DNA from: Caulobacter zeae
GTDB lineage: Bacteria; Pseudomonadota; Alphaproteobacteria; Caulobacterales; Caulobacteraceae
DNA: 64,000 nt
Direction: 5' to 3'
NCBI RefSeq assembly: GCF_002858925.1
Contig: NZ_PJRS01000022.1
Location: 186,001 to 250,000 of the forward strand
Both the position numbers and the translations under genes were made by a program. The notes below the pieces were generated by a model. That model was not told the DNA's origin. It was given only the letters and a program-made list of their open reading frames with translations, and searched no databases. Below are positions 35,980-44,169 of this stretch, piece by piece (within the stretch, counting starts at the first letter, position 1; every line of letters begins with the position of its first letter).

Positions 35980-36270
35980 TCAGAAATTGGGGCGTGCGTA
36001 CTTGCGCAGCAGGTTGGCTACCGTGGCCGCGCGCTTTTCCCCGTCGCTCATCGCCGGATCGAAAAGCTCCTCGACCTTGAGGAGCACGGCGGCCTGAACG
36101 GCCGGCGGCGGCGGGCTGGGGATCTCGTGGCTAGCGCGGACGTCGTCGCTGGCGGCGTTGAGGTACAGCGTGATCAGGGCGTCGTGGTCGCCGCTGCACA
36201 CCGCCAAGTGGACCTTGGCCATGTCCAGAGAGACGAACGGCCCGGCCGAGGGTTCGACCGGGTCCGCCAT
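35980..36270 (-). CDS. gp6-like head-tail connector
   Basis: A 96-residue helical protein: VSLDMAKVHLAVCSGDHDALITLYL then AAVLLKVEELFDPA and ATVANLLRKYARPNF. This fits the gp6/gp15 connector family (L...K.hL.i...d.D..l..li..A). Its ATG overlaps the stop of the coiled-coil gene. Confidence 0.82.
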   Translation of the reverse strand: MADPVEPSAGPFVSLDMAKVHLAVCSGDHDALITLYLNAASDDVRASHEIPSPPPPAVQAAVLLKVEELFDPAMSDGEKRAATVANLLRKYARPNF

Positions 36271-36731
36271 CAGCCTTGCCCTTCGCCGGCGGCCGTCAGC
36301 GCGGCCAGCTGGCCCGCCAGACGATCGGCCGTGGCCTGGACGTTCTCCAGATCCTCCAGCGCCGTCAGGCGCTCTTCCTTAGCCGTGGCGAGGTCCGCCT
36401 TCAGCGCCTCGACTTCGGCCGCCAGGGCCTCGTTCGTGGCCTTGGCTTCGGCCACTTCCGCAGCGGCCGCTTCCAGCCTGCCCGAGACGGCCGAGAGGTC
36501 GGCCCGCAGCGCGATAAGCTCGCCCTCGGCCGTCTTCAGCTTCTTCACCGCCTCTTTGGCGACGCCCGCCTGCCTGGTGGCCTCGGCCTCCAGCACGTCG
36601 GACGGCTTGGTCTCTTCGGCAAGGCCGGCTTCGATCCAGGCGCGGCCGATAGCCGACTTCACTTCGACCACGTCCCCATGGCCATACGAGAACGAGGCTC
36701 CGGCCATGGCCGTGAGCATTTTGACGTACAT
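36270..36731 (-). CDS. Coiled-coil capsid-region protein
   Basis: A 153-residue protein. The first 40 residues are a compact domain (MYVKMLTAMAGASFSYGHGD, VVEVKSAIGRAWIEAGLAEE) that resembles small capsid-decoration or head-fibre heads. The rest is one long Ala/Glu/Leu heptad coiled coil (about 55-145). Placement straight after the major capsid gene suggests a head fibre or accessory capsid protein. No enzyme motif. Confidence 0.65.
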   Translation of the reverse strand: MYVKMLTAMAGASFSYGHGDVVEVKSAIGRAWIEAGLAEETKPSDVLEAEATRQAGVAKEAVKKLKTAEGELIALRADLSAVSGRLEAAAAEVAEAKATNEALAAEVEALKADLATAKEERLTALEDLENVQATADRLAGQLAALTAAGEGQG

Positions 36732-36792
36732 GGCGTCTTCCTGTTCTTGGGAGGGGGCCGGCCAGGATCAAGTCCCGGCCGGCGAGCCGCGC

Positions 36793-38046
36793 TTAGGCGG
36801 CGGCGTTGACGTATTTGCGGATCGACTCGTTGGAAGCGTCGATCAGGTCGCCGTCGTGACGCGACCAGGCCAGGAAGCCGATCTGCCCCTTCTCCAGGTA
36901 CTTGGAGTCAGCGAAGCGGAAGAGCGTCACCGCCATCACGTCGCGGATCTTGTACTTCTTGAAGTCGCCGAACAGCAGCGAGGTCGCGCCGGCCGCCATC
37001 TGCGCCATGTGCTGGTTGATGGTGTAGCCGTAGCCCAGGATGTCGTTGGGATCGCCGCCGGTGACGCCGGGGCGCCACAGCGGGCGGCCCTGGCCGTCCT
37101 TCAACTTCTTGATCGCCTTCAGCGTCTGGTCGTGGAACATCCACGTGCCGTTGCGGCGATAGGCCGGATCCAGCGAGTGCTCCATGTCGACGAAGTCGTC
37201 ATAGGTGATGCTGGCCGTCTGACCGGCGGCGCCGGTCTTGCCCAGCGCCGCCGCGACCGCCGCGCCGCGCGGCTTGTTGTTCCCGTCCCCGACCGTGGTG
37301 TGCCGGTTGGTGATACGGGCGATACGCTCGGCCAGGGCGCCGTTCACATAGGCCTCGATGTCGACCCGGGCGTCTTGGATCAGTTCGATCGGAACGGTCA
37401 CGACCTTCGAGCCGTACTTGTAGGCGCCGATGTCGGTGGTGCCGAAGGTGATGTCGCCACCCGTTGCCGCCGTGCTTTCGCCGACCAGTTCGCCCTCCTG
37501 GCCGCTCTCGTCCACCGTCGGGAAGTCGATGGAATTGCCGCCATCGGTCTGGAACACGTCGGCGACCGCGCGCATCCCGCCGTAAGCGGCCATCTTCTCC
37601 AGCAGGGTCGCCGAGAAGTCGCGCGGGACCAGGAAGCCGCCCTGCGCGCCGGTGCCGACCGACTGCGCGCCGTAGAGGCGTCGGCCCTCCTCCCGGCGGT
37701 TGGCCACGTACTGGCGCTGTTCGTCGTCGAGACCGTCCAGGCCGCCCCGGCACCAGGCGTCGAAGATCGCCTTCTCGGTGGCGACGTTGTTGGTCTCCTC
37801 GTCGACCGAACGGCCCGAGCGCTCCGACCGGCCGGCGCCGCGGCCTTCCAGGCTGTCTTCGATCTGCAGGGCACGCTCGAAGCGCTCGATCTGGCCGTCC
37901 AGGTCGTCGATCTTGGCGTACAGGTCGTCGACCTGCTTGGCGGCCTCGGGGGTCCAGTCCTTGCCGGTCTTGGTGTCCAGGATGTTCCGGGCTTCCTTGG
38001 CATGGGCCGCGCGTTGTTCCCGCAGGGCCTGAATGGCTTTCGCCAT
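36793..38046 (-). CDS. HK97-fold major capsid protein
   Basis: A 417-residue protein from ATG 38046, with GGAG seven bases ahead. Residues 1-75 are a coiled-coil delta/scaffold domain (ALREQRAAHAKEARNILD; AAKQVDDLYAKIDDLDGQIE). The capsid core starts near 130 with GGFLVPRDFSATLLEKMAAYGGMRAV and has TVDESGQEGELVGES, FGTTDIGAYKYGSKVV and a late MAVTLFRFADSKYLEKGQIG, as in HK97 gp5. The scaffold part is presumably removed by the neighbouring ClpP-like protease. Confidence 0.94.
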   Translation of the reverse strand: MAKAIQALREQRAAHAKEARNILDTKTGKDWTPEAAKQVDDLYAKIDDLDGQIERFERALQIEDSLEGRGAGRSERSGRSVDEETNNVATEKAIFDAWCRGGLDGLDDEQRQYVANRREEGRRLYGAQSVGTGAQGGFLVPRDFSATLLEKMAAYGGMRAVADVFQTDGGNSIDFPTVDESGQEGELVGESTAATGGDITFGTTDIGAYKYGSKVVTVPIELIQDARVDIEAYVNGALAERIARITNRHTTVGDGNNKPRGAAVAAALGKTGAAGQTASITYDDFVDMEHSLDPAYRRNGTWMFHDQTLKAIKKLKDGQGRPLWRPGVTGGDPNDILGYGYTINQHMAQMAAGATSLLFGDFKKYKIRDVMAVTLFRFADSKYLEKGQIGFLAWSRHDGDLIDASNESIRKYVNAAA

Positions 38047-38060
38047 GGGTAGTCTCCATG

Positions 38061-38090
38061 AAAAAAGCCGCCGGGAGATCCCAGCGGCTT
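38061..38090 (-). terminator. Terminator-like hairpin just upstream of capsid gene
   Basis: On the minus strand, AAGCCGC-T-GGGA pairs with TCCC-G-GCGGCTT around a two-base loop, and six T (reading into 38061) follow. It looks like a full intrinsic terminator, placed between protease and capsid and 15 bases before the capsid ATG. Since the capsid must be expressed, it probably works with antitermination or as a 5' stabilising end. Confidence 0.8.
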
Positions 38091-38117
38091 GAGGGGTGGC
38101 GCCCTTGCGGGGGCGGG

Positions 38118-38834
38118 CTAGGCGGCGCGCTCGTAGAGGGCGAGCCGGGCTTCGTAGCGCTGGCGGTCGTTGGCCATCGCGTCGAAAGTCGTCTCCGGCG
38201 GCTCGGTCAGAGCCTTCGGGGTATTGCTGTAGGCGGTGAGGTCGAACGCCGACAGGCGGGCGTCGACCTTCGGCTTTTCGGCCAGTACGTCGGCGAAGCC
38301 ATGGTCGATCGCCTCGGCCGAGGTGAACCACGTTTCGGCCGCCATCCACGCGCCCACCTGATTGGCGTCCTTGCCGGTCTTGGCCACGTAGTCGTTGACG
38401 ATCGAGCCATCGACCTTGTCGAGCAGATCGGCGGTCTCGCGCATCTCCCGGGCGTTGCCGATCGCCAAGCCCCAGGCGTTATGGATCATCACGAACGCGC
38501 CGTCGGCGATCCGCACCTCGTCGGCCGCCATCATCAGGAACGACGCAGCCGAAGCCGACAGGCCGTCGACATGGGCGATGACCTTCGCGGGGTGTTGCTC
38601 CAGCGCGACTTTCATCGCCCTGGCGTCGAACACGTCGCCGCCGGGCGAGTTGATGCGCAGATGGATGGTCGAGGCCTTGACCGCCTTCAGGTCGCGGACG
38701 AAGTCGCCCGCCTCGATCCCCCACATGCCGATCGCATCGTAGAGATAGACCGTGGCTTCATCGCCGGCGGTCTCGGCCTTGGGACGCGAGCCGCGATCCT
38801 TATTGCTGGCCAGCATCTGGATCAGCTTTCGCAT
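38118..38834 (-). CDS. ClpP-like prohead protease
   Basis: A 238-residue serine protease. STIHLRINSPGGDVFDARAM gives the oxyanion Gly-Gly, HVDGLSASAASFLMMAA supplies the catalytic Ser, and VMIHNAWGLAIGNA the His; a downstream Asp lies in the AEAIDHGFAD region. It belongs to the ClpP/S14-type phage proteases that trim scaffold and capsid. I prefer ATG 38834 to GTG 38837. The start lies inside the portal gene's 3' end. Confidence 0.92.
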   Translation of the reverse strand: MRKLIQMLASNKDRGSRPKAETAGDEATVYLYDAIGMWGIEAGDFVRDLKAVKASTIHLRINSPGGDVFDARAMKVALEQHPAKVIAHVDGLSASAASFLMMAADEVRIADGAFVMIHNAWGLAIGNAREMRETADLLDKVDGSIVNDYVAKTGKDANQVGAWMAAETWFTSAEAIDHGFADVLAEKPKVDARLSAFDLTAYSNTPKALTEPPETTFDAMANDRQRYEARLALYERAA

Positions 38835-40080
38835 CACCTTCTTCCTTCTTCTGTTGAGGGCCTGCCCAGGCGGTCAGCTTGTCCGCGTTGGGGTCGGTGC
38901 TGCGCGGCAACTTGCGCCGGCGACGCACCTCGTTCTGGGTCTCGACGCCGGGGCCGGACGATCCGCCCAGCGCGATCCTGTCGGCCTCCGACCGGGTCTT
39001 GGTGTCGGCGCGGTCCAGCGCGGCCGGGTCGTGCTCGCAGTAGATGTTCCACGGGCCGAAGAGCTTCCAGCTGCACTCCTCGTTGATGGCCTTCCAGTGC
39101 GGGTCCAGGGTGTGGGTGCGGAAGAACACGTCGAGCACCAGCGTGCCCGTGCCCCAATTCGTGCCGTCCATGGCCAGGTGGGGGCGCGGCACACCGAACA
39201 GCCGGCCGATGTCCTCGACCGAGAACTTTCGTGTCTCCAGCAGCTGGGCGTCCTCGGCGGTGATCTCCAGCTGCTTGATCTCGCCGCCCTGGTCGAGGAC
39301 GGCCGGCCCGGAATGCCGGTTCTTTCCGCCGAAGCGGTTCTTCCAGTACGTGCGGATCTCGTCGGCCTGGCCCGAAGCGTTGGCGAACTTCTCGGGGTAG
39401 CTGATGTAGGTCGGCGGGGAGGCGTCGTTCTCAAAGAATGCCTCCGCATAGCGGTCGGCCTCGAGGCCGATCCGCACCGACCTGGCCATTGCCTGGATCG
39501 GCGTCTTGCACTTCAGGCCGTCCCACTCGACCGACCCGGGGAAGTGCAGCACGTCGTCTTGGTCGGCGATCACGATCTGGCCGTCGTCGAGCGTCATCTG
39601 GTAGCGCAGACGCCCGTTGCGCAGGCTGATCGCCACCCGGCTGAACGGGATAGGCCACAGCGCCAGCGGCTGGCCCGACGGCTTGCGTTCGATCCAGGCG
39701 ATGCCGTTCCCGCGCAGCAGCATGTTCGCCACGATCTGCCGCCAGAAGATGGTCGGCGTCATGCGCGGGTTCGGTCGGTCCTTAAGCAACCGCGCCGTCG
39801 GATGATCCAGCATCACCTGGTCGAAGCCGTCGGCGCCGCGCTGATAGGTCAACAGCGGGGACATGGCCGTAGCGCCAGCGATCAGCGCGACGCAGCGGTA
39901 AACCGCCCCGTGGCGCATCGCCGTGTCCGGGCTTACGCCCGAACCGAGATCCGGGAAGACGCTATGCCAGGCCTCCTGGTCGGACGACACGAAGGTCGTT
40001 CCAGCCTGGGGCCGCCCCTCGGGGTCACCGAGGACGAGGGGCTGATAGCCGCCGGCGGCGGACTTGGGTCGAAGGCGCAT
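38800..40080 (-). CDS. Portal protein, HK97 type
   Basis: A 426-residue protein. AMRHGAVYRCVALIAGATA, then RPNPRMTPTIFWRQIVANML, GNGIAWIER, and VLHFPGSVEWDG are hallmarks of the Phage_portal (HK97 gp3) family. The tail (ETQNEVRRRRKLPRS) contains the usual NEVR motif. Portals form the dodecameric vertex through which DNA enters. ATG overlaps the terminase stop by one base. Confidence 0.94.
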   Translation of the reverse strand: MRLRPKSAAGGYQPLVLGDPEGRPQAGTTFVSSDQEAWHSVFPDLGSGVSPDTAMRHGAVYRCVALIAGATAMSPLLTYQRGADGFDQVMLDHPTARLLKDRPNPRMTPTIFWRQIVANMLLRGNGIAWIERKPSGQPLALWPIPFSRVAISLRNGRLRYQMTLDDGQIVIADQDDVLHFPGSVEWDGLKCKTPIQAMARSVRIGLEADRYAEAFFENDASPPTYISYPEKFANASGQADEIRTYWKNRFGGKNRHSGPAVLDQGGEIKQLEITAEDAQLLETRKFSVEDIGRLFGVPRPHLAMDGTNWGTGTLVLDVFFRTHTLDPHWKAINEECSWKLFGPWNIYCEHDPAALDRADTKTRSEADRIALGGSSGPGVETQNEVRRRRKLPRSTDPNADKLTAWAGPQQKKEEGDAKADPDAGQQ

Positions 40081-41861
40081 CAGACATCCACCACGCCGCC
40101 GGTGATCGATTTGTCCTCGGGCTCCTCATGGAAGGCCAGGACGCAGCCCATGACCGCAGCCACGATGCCGTCGATCTTCTCGCGCGACTTCTTTTTCGCC
40201 GGAGCGAAGTTCATGTTTTCGTCGAAGCGGACGACGGTGTTTTTCGCCATCCAGCGCAGGACGGGGTTGCCCCCGTGGTCCATCTCGCCGGCGTACACCA
40301 GGCGCTCGAAGTGCTTGGTGCCTTCGCCGAGCGAGGGGATGCCCTGGCGGATCTCAACGAACTTGTCGGGATCCACGCCGTCGCGCTGCAGGTCGGTGAC
40401 CAGCTTGCGGGCGTTCCAAGGGTCGAAGCCTATTAGCTCAACGTCGTAGTCGCCAAGCGCTTCCTGGATCGCCAGCATGACGACGTTCTGGTCGACGTAG
40501 TCGCCGTCCGTGGTCTCAAGCGCCTTGGCGGCGACGAAGCGGTCATACGGGACGCGGGCGTCGCGAACCCGGTTCGCCATGCTCTCGGCCGGAACCCAGA
40601 AACGACAGATCAGCTTCCACCGCTCGCCCGGCTTCTCCGGCGGGAAGGTCAGCACCAGGGCGGTGATGTCCTGCGTCGACGAAACGTCGATGGTCAGGAA
40701 ACACCGCCGGCCGCGCAGTTCCTTGGGGAACCTCTTCCAGGCCGCCTTGTCCTTGGCGCAGGCGTCCCATCGCTTGATGTTCAGCCAGCTGACGAGGCTG
40801 TCGACCCACTGGTTGAGGTGGTAGCGCCGGAAGTGCGCCTCGGCCCGTGGGTTGTCCTTGGCCAGGGCCGCCTCACGGCGAAGGAAGGCGATCGTCGGCG
40901 ACAGGCCCAGCGACGGGTTAGCCCCCGGCCAGTTCTTTTCGTCGAACGGGTCGGCCTCCGGGTCGGCCGCGAAGATCACGACCAGCGTGGTCGGATCGTC
41001 GATCCGGCCGTCCAGGATCCCCTGGCTCTCCTCCCACAGGCTGTATCCGACGACCTTGTCCTTCAGGCCGGCGGTCGAGGCGTAAAGCTCGATGGGCTGA
41101 AGGCGGGCGCCGGTGCCCTGACGAAGCGTCGTCTCTAGCTCCCGGCTCTCCCATTCGTGCATCTCGTCGCCGACGATGACCGTCGGCGAGCGCCCGTGCT
41201 TGCCCTCGGCCTTGCCGGTGAGCAGTTCGAACACCGCACGCAATTTCGGGATGAACAACGACTTCTTGAAGCCGTGAACGTCCTTGGCCAGGGGCGGCTT
41301 TTTCTTGTCGAGCCGCTCGCCGAAGATCATCGCCTTCATCTTGTCGAAGACGATTTTCCCCTGCTTCTCGTCGCGGGCGAACGCGAAGCCCTGGCCCGCC
41401 ATCGTGCCGTCGAGCACGAAGAACAGCAGGGCCAGGGCCGACAGGAACTCGCTCTTGCCGTTCTTGCGCGGCACCCAGAGCATGAGCCGGCGGTAGAGCC
41501 GGACGTGGATGACCGTGGGCTGGCCGGTGAGCGCGTCCTTGACCTCGGCCGGGATCTTCCAGCCGACCAGCAGGCGAACGATAAGCTCCTGCCAGAGCAC
41601 CAGGCGGAACGGAGTTCCGGCGAAACGGTCCTCGGTGAGGGTGAAGATCGTCGGCCAGAGGTCTACCGCGCTCTGGGCCTTGGCGTAGTCGAACCACGCG
41701 CCGGGAACGGCGGCGGCTCGCTTCCACTGTGTGACGAAGCCGGCATAGGTCGGATCGTCCTGGACGGCCTTCAGCCAGTCGGGCAGCGGCCACAGGCCCT
41801 CGCCGTGGCCAGCCTGCATCGCCGCCGACGAGACGTCGGCCGGCGCGCTATCGGCGCTCAT
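40080..41861 (-). CDS. Terminase large subunit
   Basis: A 593-residue packaging motor from ATG 41861. The ATPase has a Walker A variant at 131-137 (PRKNGKS), Walker B PTVIVGDEMHEW, and the C-motif region YASTAG. The nuclease half shows FLTIDVSSTQD and LIGFDPWNA, the usual acidic residues. It belongs to the HK97/Terminase_1 (YmfN-like) class, normally cos-packaging. An internal 15-bp palindrome lies at 40563-40577. A longer in-frame start would overlap the small subunit and is unlikely. Confidence 0.94.
   Translation of the reverse strand: MSADSAPADVSSAAMQAGHGEGLWPLPDWLKAVQDDPTYAGFVTQWKRAAAVPGAWFDYAKAQSAVDLWPTIFTLTEDRFAGTPFRLVLWQELIVRLLVGWKIPAEVKDALTGQPTVIHVRLYRRLMLWVPRKNGKSEFLSALALLFFVLDGTMAGQGFAFARDEKQGKIVFDKMKAMIFGERLDKKKPPLAKDVHGFKKSLFIPKLRAVFELLTGKAEGKHGRSPTVIVGDEMHEWESRELETTLRQGTGARLQPIELYASTAGLKDKVVGYSLWEESQGILDGRIDDPTTLVVIFAADPEADPFDEKNWPGANPSLGLSPTIAFLRREAALAKDNPRAEAHFRRYHLNQWVDSLVSWLNIKRWDACAKDKAAWKRFPKELRGRRCFLTIDVSSTQDITALVLTFPPEKPGERWKLICRFWVPAESMANRVRDARVPYDRFVAAKALETTDGDYVDQNVVMLAIQEALGDYDVELIGFDPWNARKLVTDLQRDGVDPDKFVEIRQGIPSLGEGTKHFERLVYAGEMDHGGNPVLRWMAKNTVVRFDENMNFAPAKKKSREKIDGIVAAVMGCVLAFHEEPEDKSITGGVVDV
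40563..40577. repeat. 15-bp prophage palindrome, copy 4
   Basis: GCGAAC-CCG-GTTCGC, exact, within the terminase large subunit gene, 4811 bases from copy 3. Confidence 0.85.
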
Positions 41862-41862
41862 G

Positions 41863-42489
41863 TCAGTGCGGACGCGGCGGCGCCGAGTCCATGCGGCCGA
41901 GGATCCCGATCGGGTCTTCCGTCGGGGTGGCCGCCGCAGGCTGTTCGGGTGGCGGGCCTGCGCCGGCGGCCGATTGCGAGCCACCGAAGAGGCCCAGCTG
42001 GACAACCGTCTGCTGGGTCTTCATCAGGGCGTACTCGTCCTGCGGCGTGAAGCCGAAGTGCTCGGACAGTTCCATCACCGCCGAGAAGGCGGTGGCCCGA
42101 CGAGCGACCGCTGGGCGGTCAACCTCGCGGTTGGATCCCGAGACATTCCTGATCACCTGGGTCGGCCCCTTGGTGATGATCTCTTCGTTCGCGGTGACCC
42201 ACTCGCCCATGTAGACGCAGAAGAGCGCGAAGGTGTGCCGGTGCATGTCGCCCAGGCGGTTCGTCGCGGCCAGCTTCGGCGCGTACTCGCGCCAGATCAC
42301 CAGGGCCGGGGCGAAGCGCTCATCCAGGAACGCGGGCGGGGCCAGCGGATCTTCGCTCGACGCGGGCGCGGCGGCCATCAGGCCGGCGATCCGCTCGCTC
42401 TCTTGCCGCTGGCGATCGGCTTTCGACAGGCGCTTGCCGGGATTGCCCTTGGCGTGTTGCTCGGCCGCGGATTGGGGGCGTCTGCCCAT
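41863..42489 (-). CDS. Terminase small subunit (P27 type)
   Basis: A 208-residue protein. RPQSAAEQHAKGNPGKRL is the typical N-terminus of the P27 family, followed by PPAFLDERFAPALVIWREYAP and a helical core with RMEELSEHFGFTP-like spacing (AVMELSEHFGFTPQDEYALM). It binds packaging sites and directs the large subunit, whose gene follows after one base. The C-terminus is Pro-rich and disordered. Confidence 0.88.
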   Translation of the reverse strand: MGRRPQSAAEQHAKGNPGKRLSKADRQRQESERIAGLMAAAPASSEDPLAPPAFLDERFAPALVIWREYAPKLAATNRLGDMHRHTFALFCVYMGEWVTANEEIITKGPTQVIRNVSGSNREVDRPAVARRATAFSAVMELSEHFGFTPQDEYALMKTQQTVVQLGLFGGSQSAAGAGPPPEQPAAATPTEDPIGILGRMDSAPPRPH

Positions 42490-42597
42490 GCGCGCCTCCC
42501 TCTAAAAAAAACTTCCTGGGAAAAAATATCGCGGAGTTTTGCGCGTCCTTAGCGTGCCGGAGTCCACCGTTTAGGCGGCCCAACTTTTCGCCCCCCC

Positions 42598-42963
42598 CTA
42601 CCCCCGAAAGGGCAGGGAGGGGGTCGGCCCGCGCCGCTTCGCGGCGGCCTCATCTGCCTGCTTGGTGCTGTCGTGGCACCGCTTGCAGAGCGACTGAAAC
42701 GGCCCCGCGAAGAACCGCTCCTCGTCGCCCCCGTGCCGCTCGACGTGGTCGCAGACCGTGGCCGGGGTGACCCGCTCCTCGCGCTCGCAAAAGGCGCAGA
42801 GCGGGAAGTCACGCAGCTGGCGCACGCGGATCTTGTGCCAGCGCGCCGTCGAGTAGAACCGACGCCAGGAATGCCGCGCTTGGCGGGTGGCGTCGTACTC
42901 GCGGCGGGCTTCAACACGCGACCTCGCGCCGCCCGGTCGAAGGACACGGGGACGAGACGGCAT
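42598..42963 (-). CDS. HNH endonuclease
   Basis: A 121-residue protein. The core is RRFYSTARWHKIRVRQLR, CAFCEREERV, VCDHVERHGGDEERFF and LCKRCHDSTKQ: two zinc Cys pairs and the catalytic DH of the HNH fold. Phage HNH proteins next to the terminase are required for cos cleavage in HK97-type phages, so a cos site may lie nearby. The intergenic stretch 42490-42597 holds long C runs but no clear repeat. Confidence 0.92.
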   Translation of the reverse strand: MPSRPRVLRPGGARSRVEARREYDATRQARHSWRRFYSTARWHKIRVRQLRDFPLCAFCEREERVTPATVCDHVERHGGDEERFFAGPFQSLCKRCHDSTKQADEAAAKRRGPTPSLPFRG

Positions 42964-43086
42964 CGAACAGACCTCGGGAAGGCCGCCAGGAAGCGCGCAC
43001 GAAGAAGCCCGCCACGGCGGGACCGGGCGGGCTCAAGGCGCATCTCTGTGCGTGGGCAAATGGCTACGATTAAAGGCCCGTTATTG

Positions 43087-43857
43087 TCAATCCTGGGCAT
43101 CGTAGAAAACCGACATGCGCTCCAGGGCCGCTTCGACGATCAGGGCGGTAGCCGTGCGCATGTCCTTCTCGCCATTGGCCGGGCCGCGCAGGCTGTCGCC
43201 GATCAGAGCCCAGCCCACATCGGTCGCGGTCATGCCCAGGACGAGGAAGCCCCAGGTCGCCGCTCGCTCCTTGCGGGTCAGGCGCTCTAGCGCTCGGCCC
43301 AGGCGGTCCAGGGCCTGGAGGATACGCAGCGGCTCGGCCGTGGCGTTACCGCCGCCGCCGCTCTCGCCGTAGGAGGCCGTCAGCCGGCCGATCGTGGCCC
43401 GCTCGACGTCCATGGCGAACATCTCGGCCGTGCGCGCCAGCTTCTTGTCGACGCCCGTCGCTACCAGCACCTCGGCCATCGTCTTTGCCCGCATCACCGG
43501 CCGGACGGTGAACTCGCCCGCGTCGGCCACCTGGACCGAGGCGACGGCGATGTCCTCGCGCAGCAGGCGCTCCAGGGTCGGGACCACGCCGTCCTTGCCG
43601 CCCAGGCGAGCCCCGGTCTGGCGAAGGGCCACAGCGCGTCGAACCGTGTTCGCCTCTTCCTTGGTCGCCTCGCGGGCGATGACCTCGCGAACGGCGGCTT
43701 GGCGACCCCGGTCCAGATCGGCGGGCAGCGGGGCCTCGATCGCCCGCAGCGCGGCGCGGCTGATCGCCAGCCGGGCCTCGGCGGCCGACAGTTCCCGCAG
43801 CCCACTGGCCTTCCGGCCAGGCTTACCCTTGGTTTCTTTCTTGATGGATTTGATCAT
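43087..43857 (-). CDS. Phage protein of unknown function, basic N-terminus
   Basis: A 256-residue helical protein from ATG 43857 (GGGAG seven bases upstream). It begins KSIKKETKGKPGRK, then long Ala/Arg helices (LSAAEARLAISRAALRAIE, AVREVIAREATKEEANTVRR), an EFTVRPVMRAKTMAEVLV segment, and a hydrophobic stretch WGFLVLGMTATDVGWALIG. No family recognised. Position between replication genes and the packaging module, plus the basic end, suggests DNA binding. A weak variant of the prophage palindrome sits at 43639-43653. Confidence 0.65.
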   Translation of the reverse strand: MIKSIKKETKGKPGRKASGLRELSAAEARLAISRAALRAIEAPLPADLDRGRQAAVREVIAREATKEEANTVRRAVALRQTGARLGGKDGVVPTLERLLREDIAVASVQVADAGEFTVRPVMRAKTMAEVLVATGVDKKLARTAEMFAMDVERATIGRLTASYGESGGGGNATAEPLRILQALDRLGRALERLTRKERAATWGFLVLGMTATDVGWALIGDSLRGPANGEKDMRTATALIVEAALERMSVFYDAQD

Positions 43858-43999
43858 CTCAATTCTCCCGACTGACACCCAAAACGCAGCGCCAAAACGC
43901 ACCGCCGAACACCCGAACAGATACGCAGCCTACGCACCCACAAACGCCACGCCTGCCCGCACCCACCGCATGGACCCCGAACCCCGCCCAACTAGGCCA

Positions 44000-44137
44000 A
44001 CTGTTCGGAACCGTTCAGACCCCACACCTTTTCAATGACTTACACTCCGAACAGTCTGGAGGGTCTGAAGGGTTCGGACTGTTCGGGCGGCCCTTGTTCG
44101 CGCCCCGCGACTGTTCGAACTGTTCAGGACTGTTCAG
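44000..44137. repeat. Iteron-like cluster ACTGTTCRG, possible replication origin
   Basis: The gap between the unknown gene and the helicase gene (43858-44169, 312 bases) has no gene. It holds seven copies of ACTGTTC(G/A)G or one-mismatch forms: 44000-44008, 44010-44018 (ACCGTTCAG), 44051-44059 (inverted), 44078-44086, 44110-44118, 44119-44127 and 44129-44137. The last three are spaced 9-10 bases, one DNA turn. This is how iterons at phage and plasmid origins or operators look. No AT-rich unwinding stretch is obvious, apart from a modest one near 44029-44045. Confidence 0.75.
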
Positions 44138-44169
44138 AGACCGGGTCGACGCGAGGCCGCCCGCGACGG

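Noticed and set aside
22588-42963. Gene transfer agent instead of prophage
   Set aside because: Some tail genes resemble GTA families, but the cluster also has integrase, repressor, primase, helicase and lysis genes, which fits a phage.
43639-43653. TCGAAC-CGT-GTTCGC in the 43087-43857 gene
   Set aside because: Arm mismatch plus a different centre; kept only as a remark, not counted.
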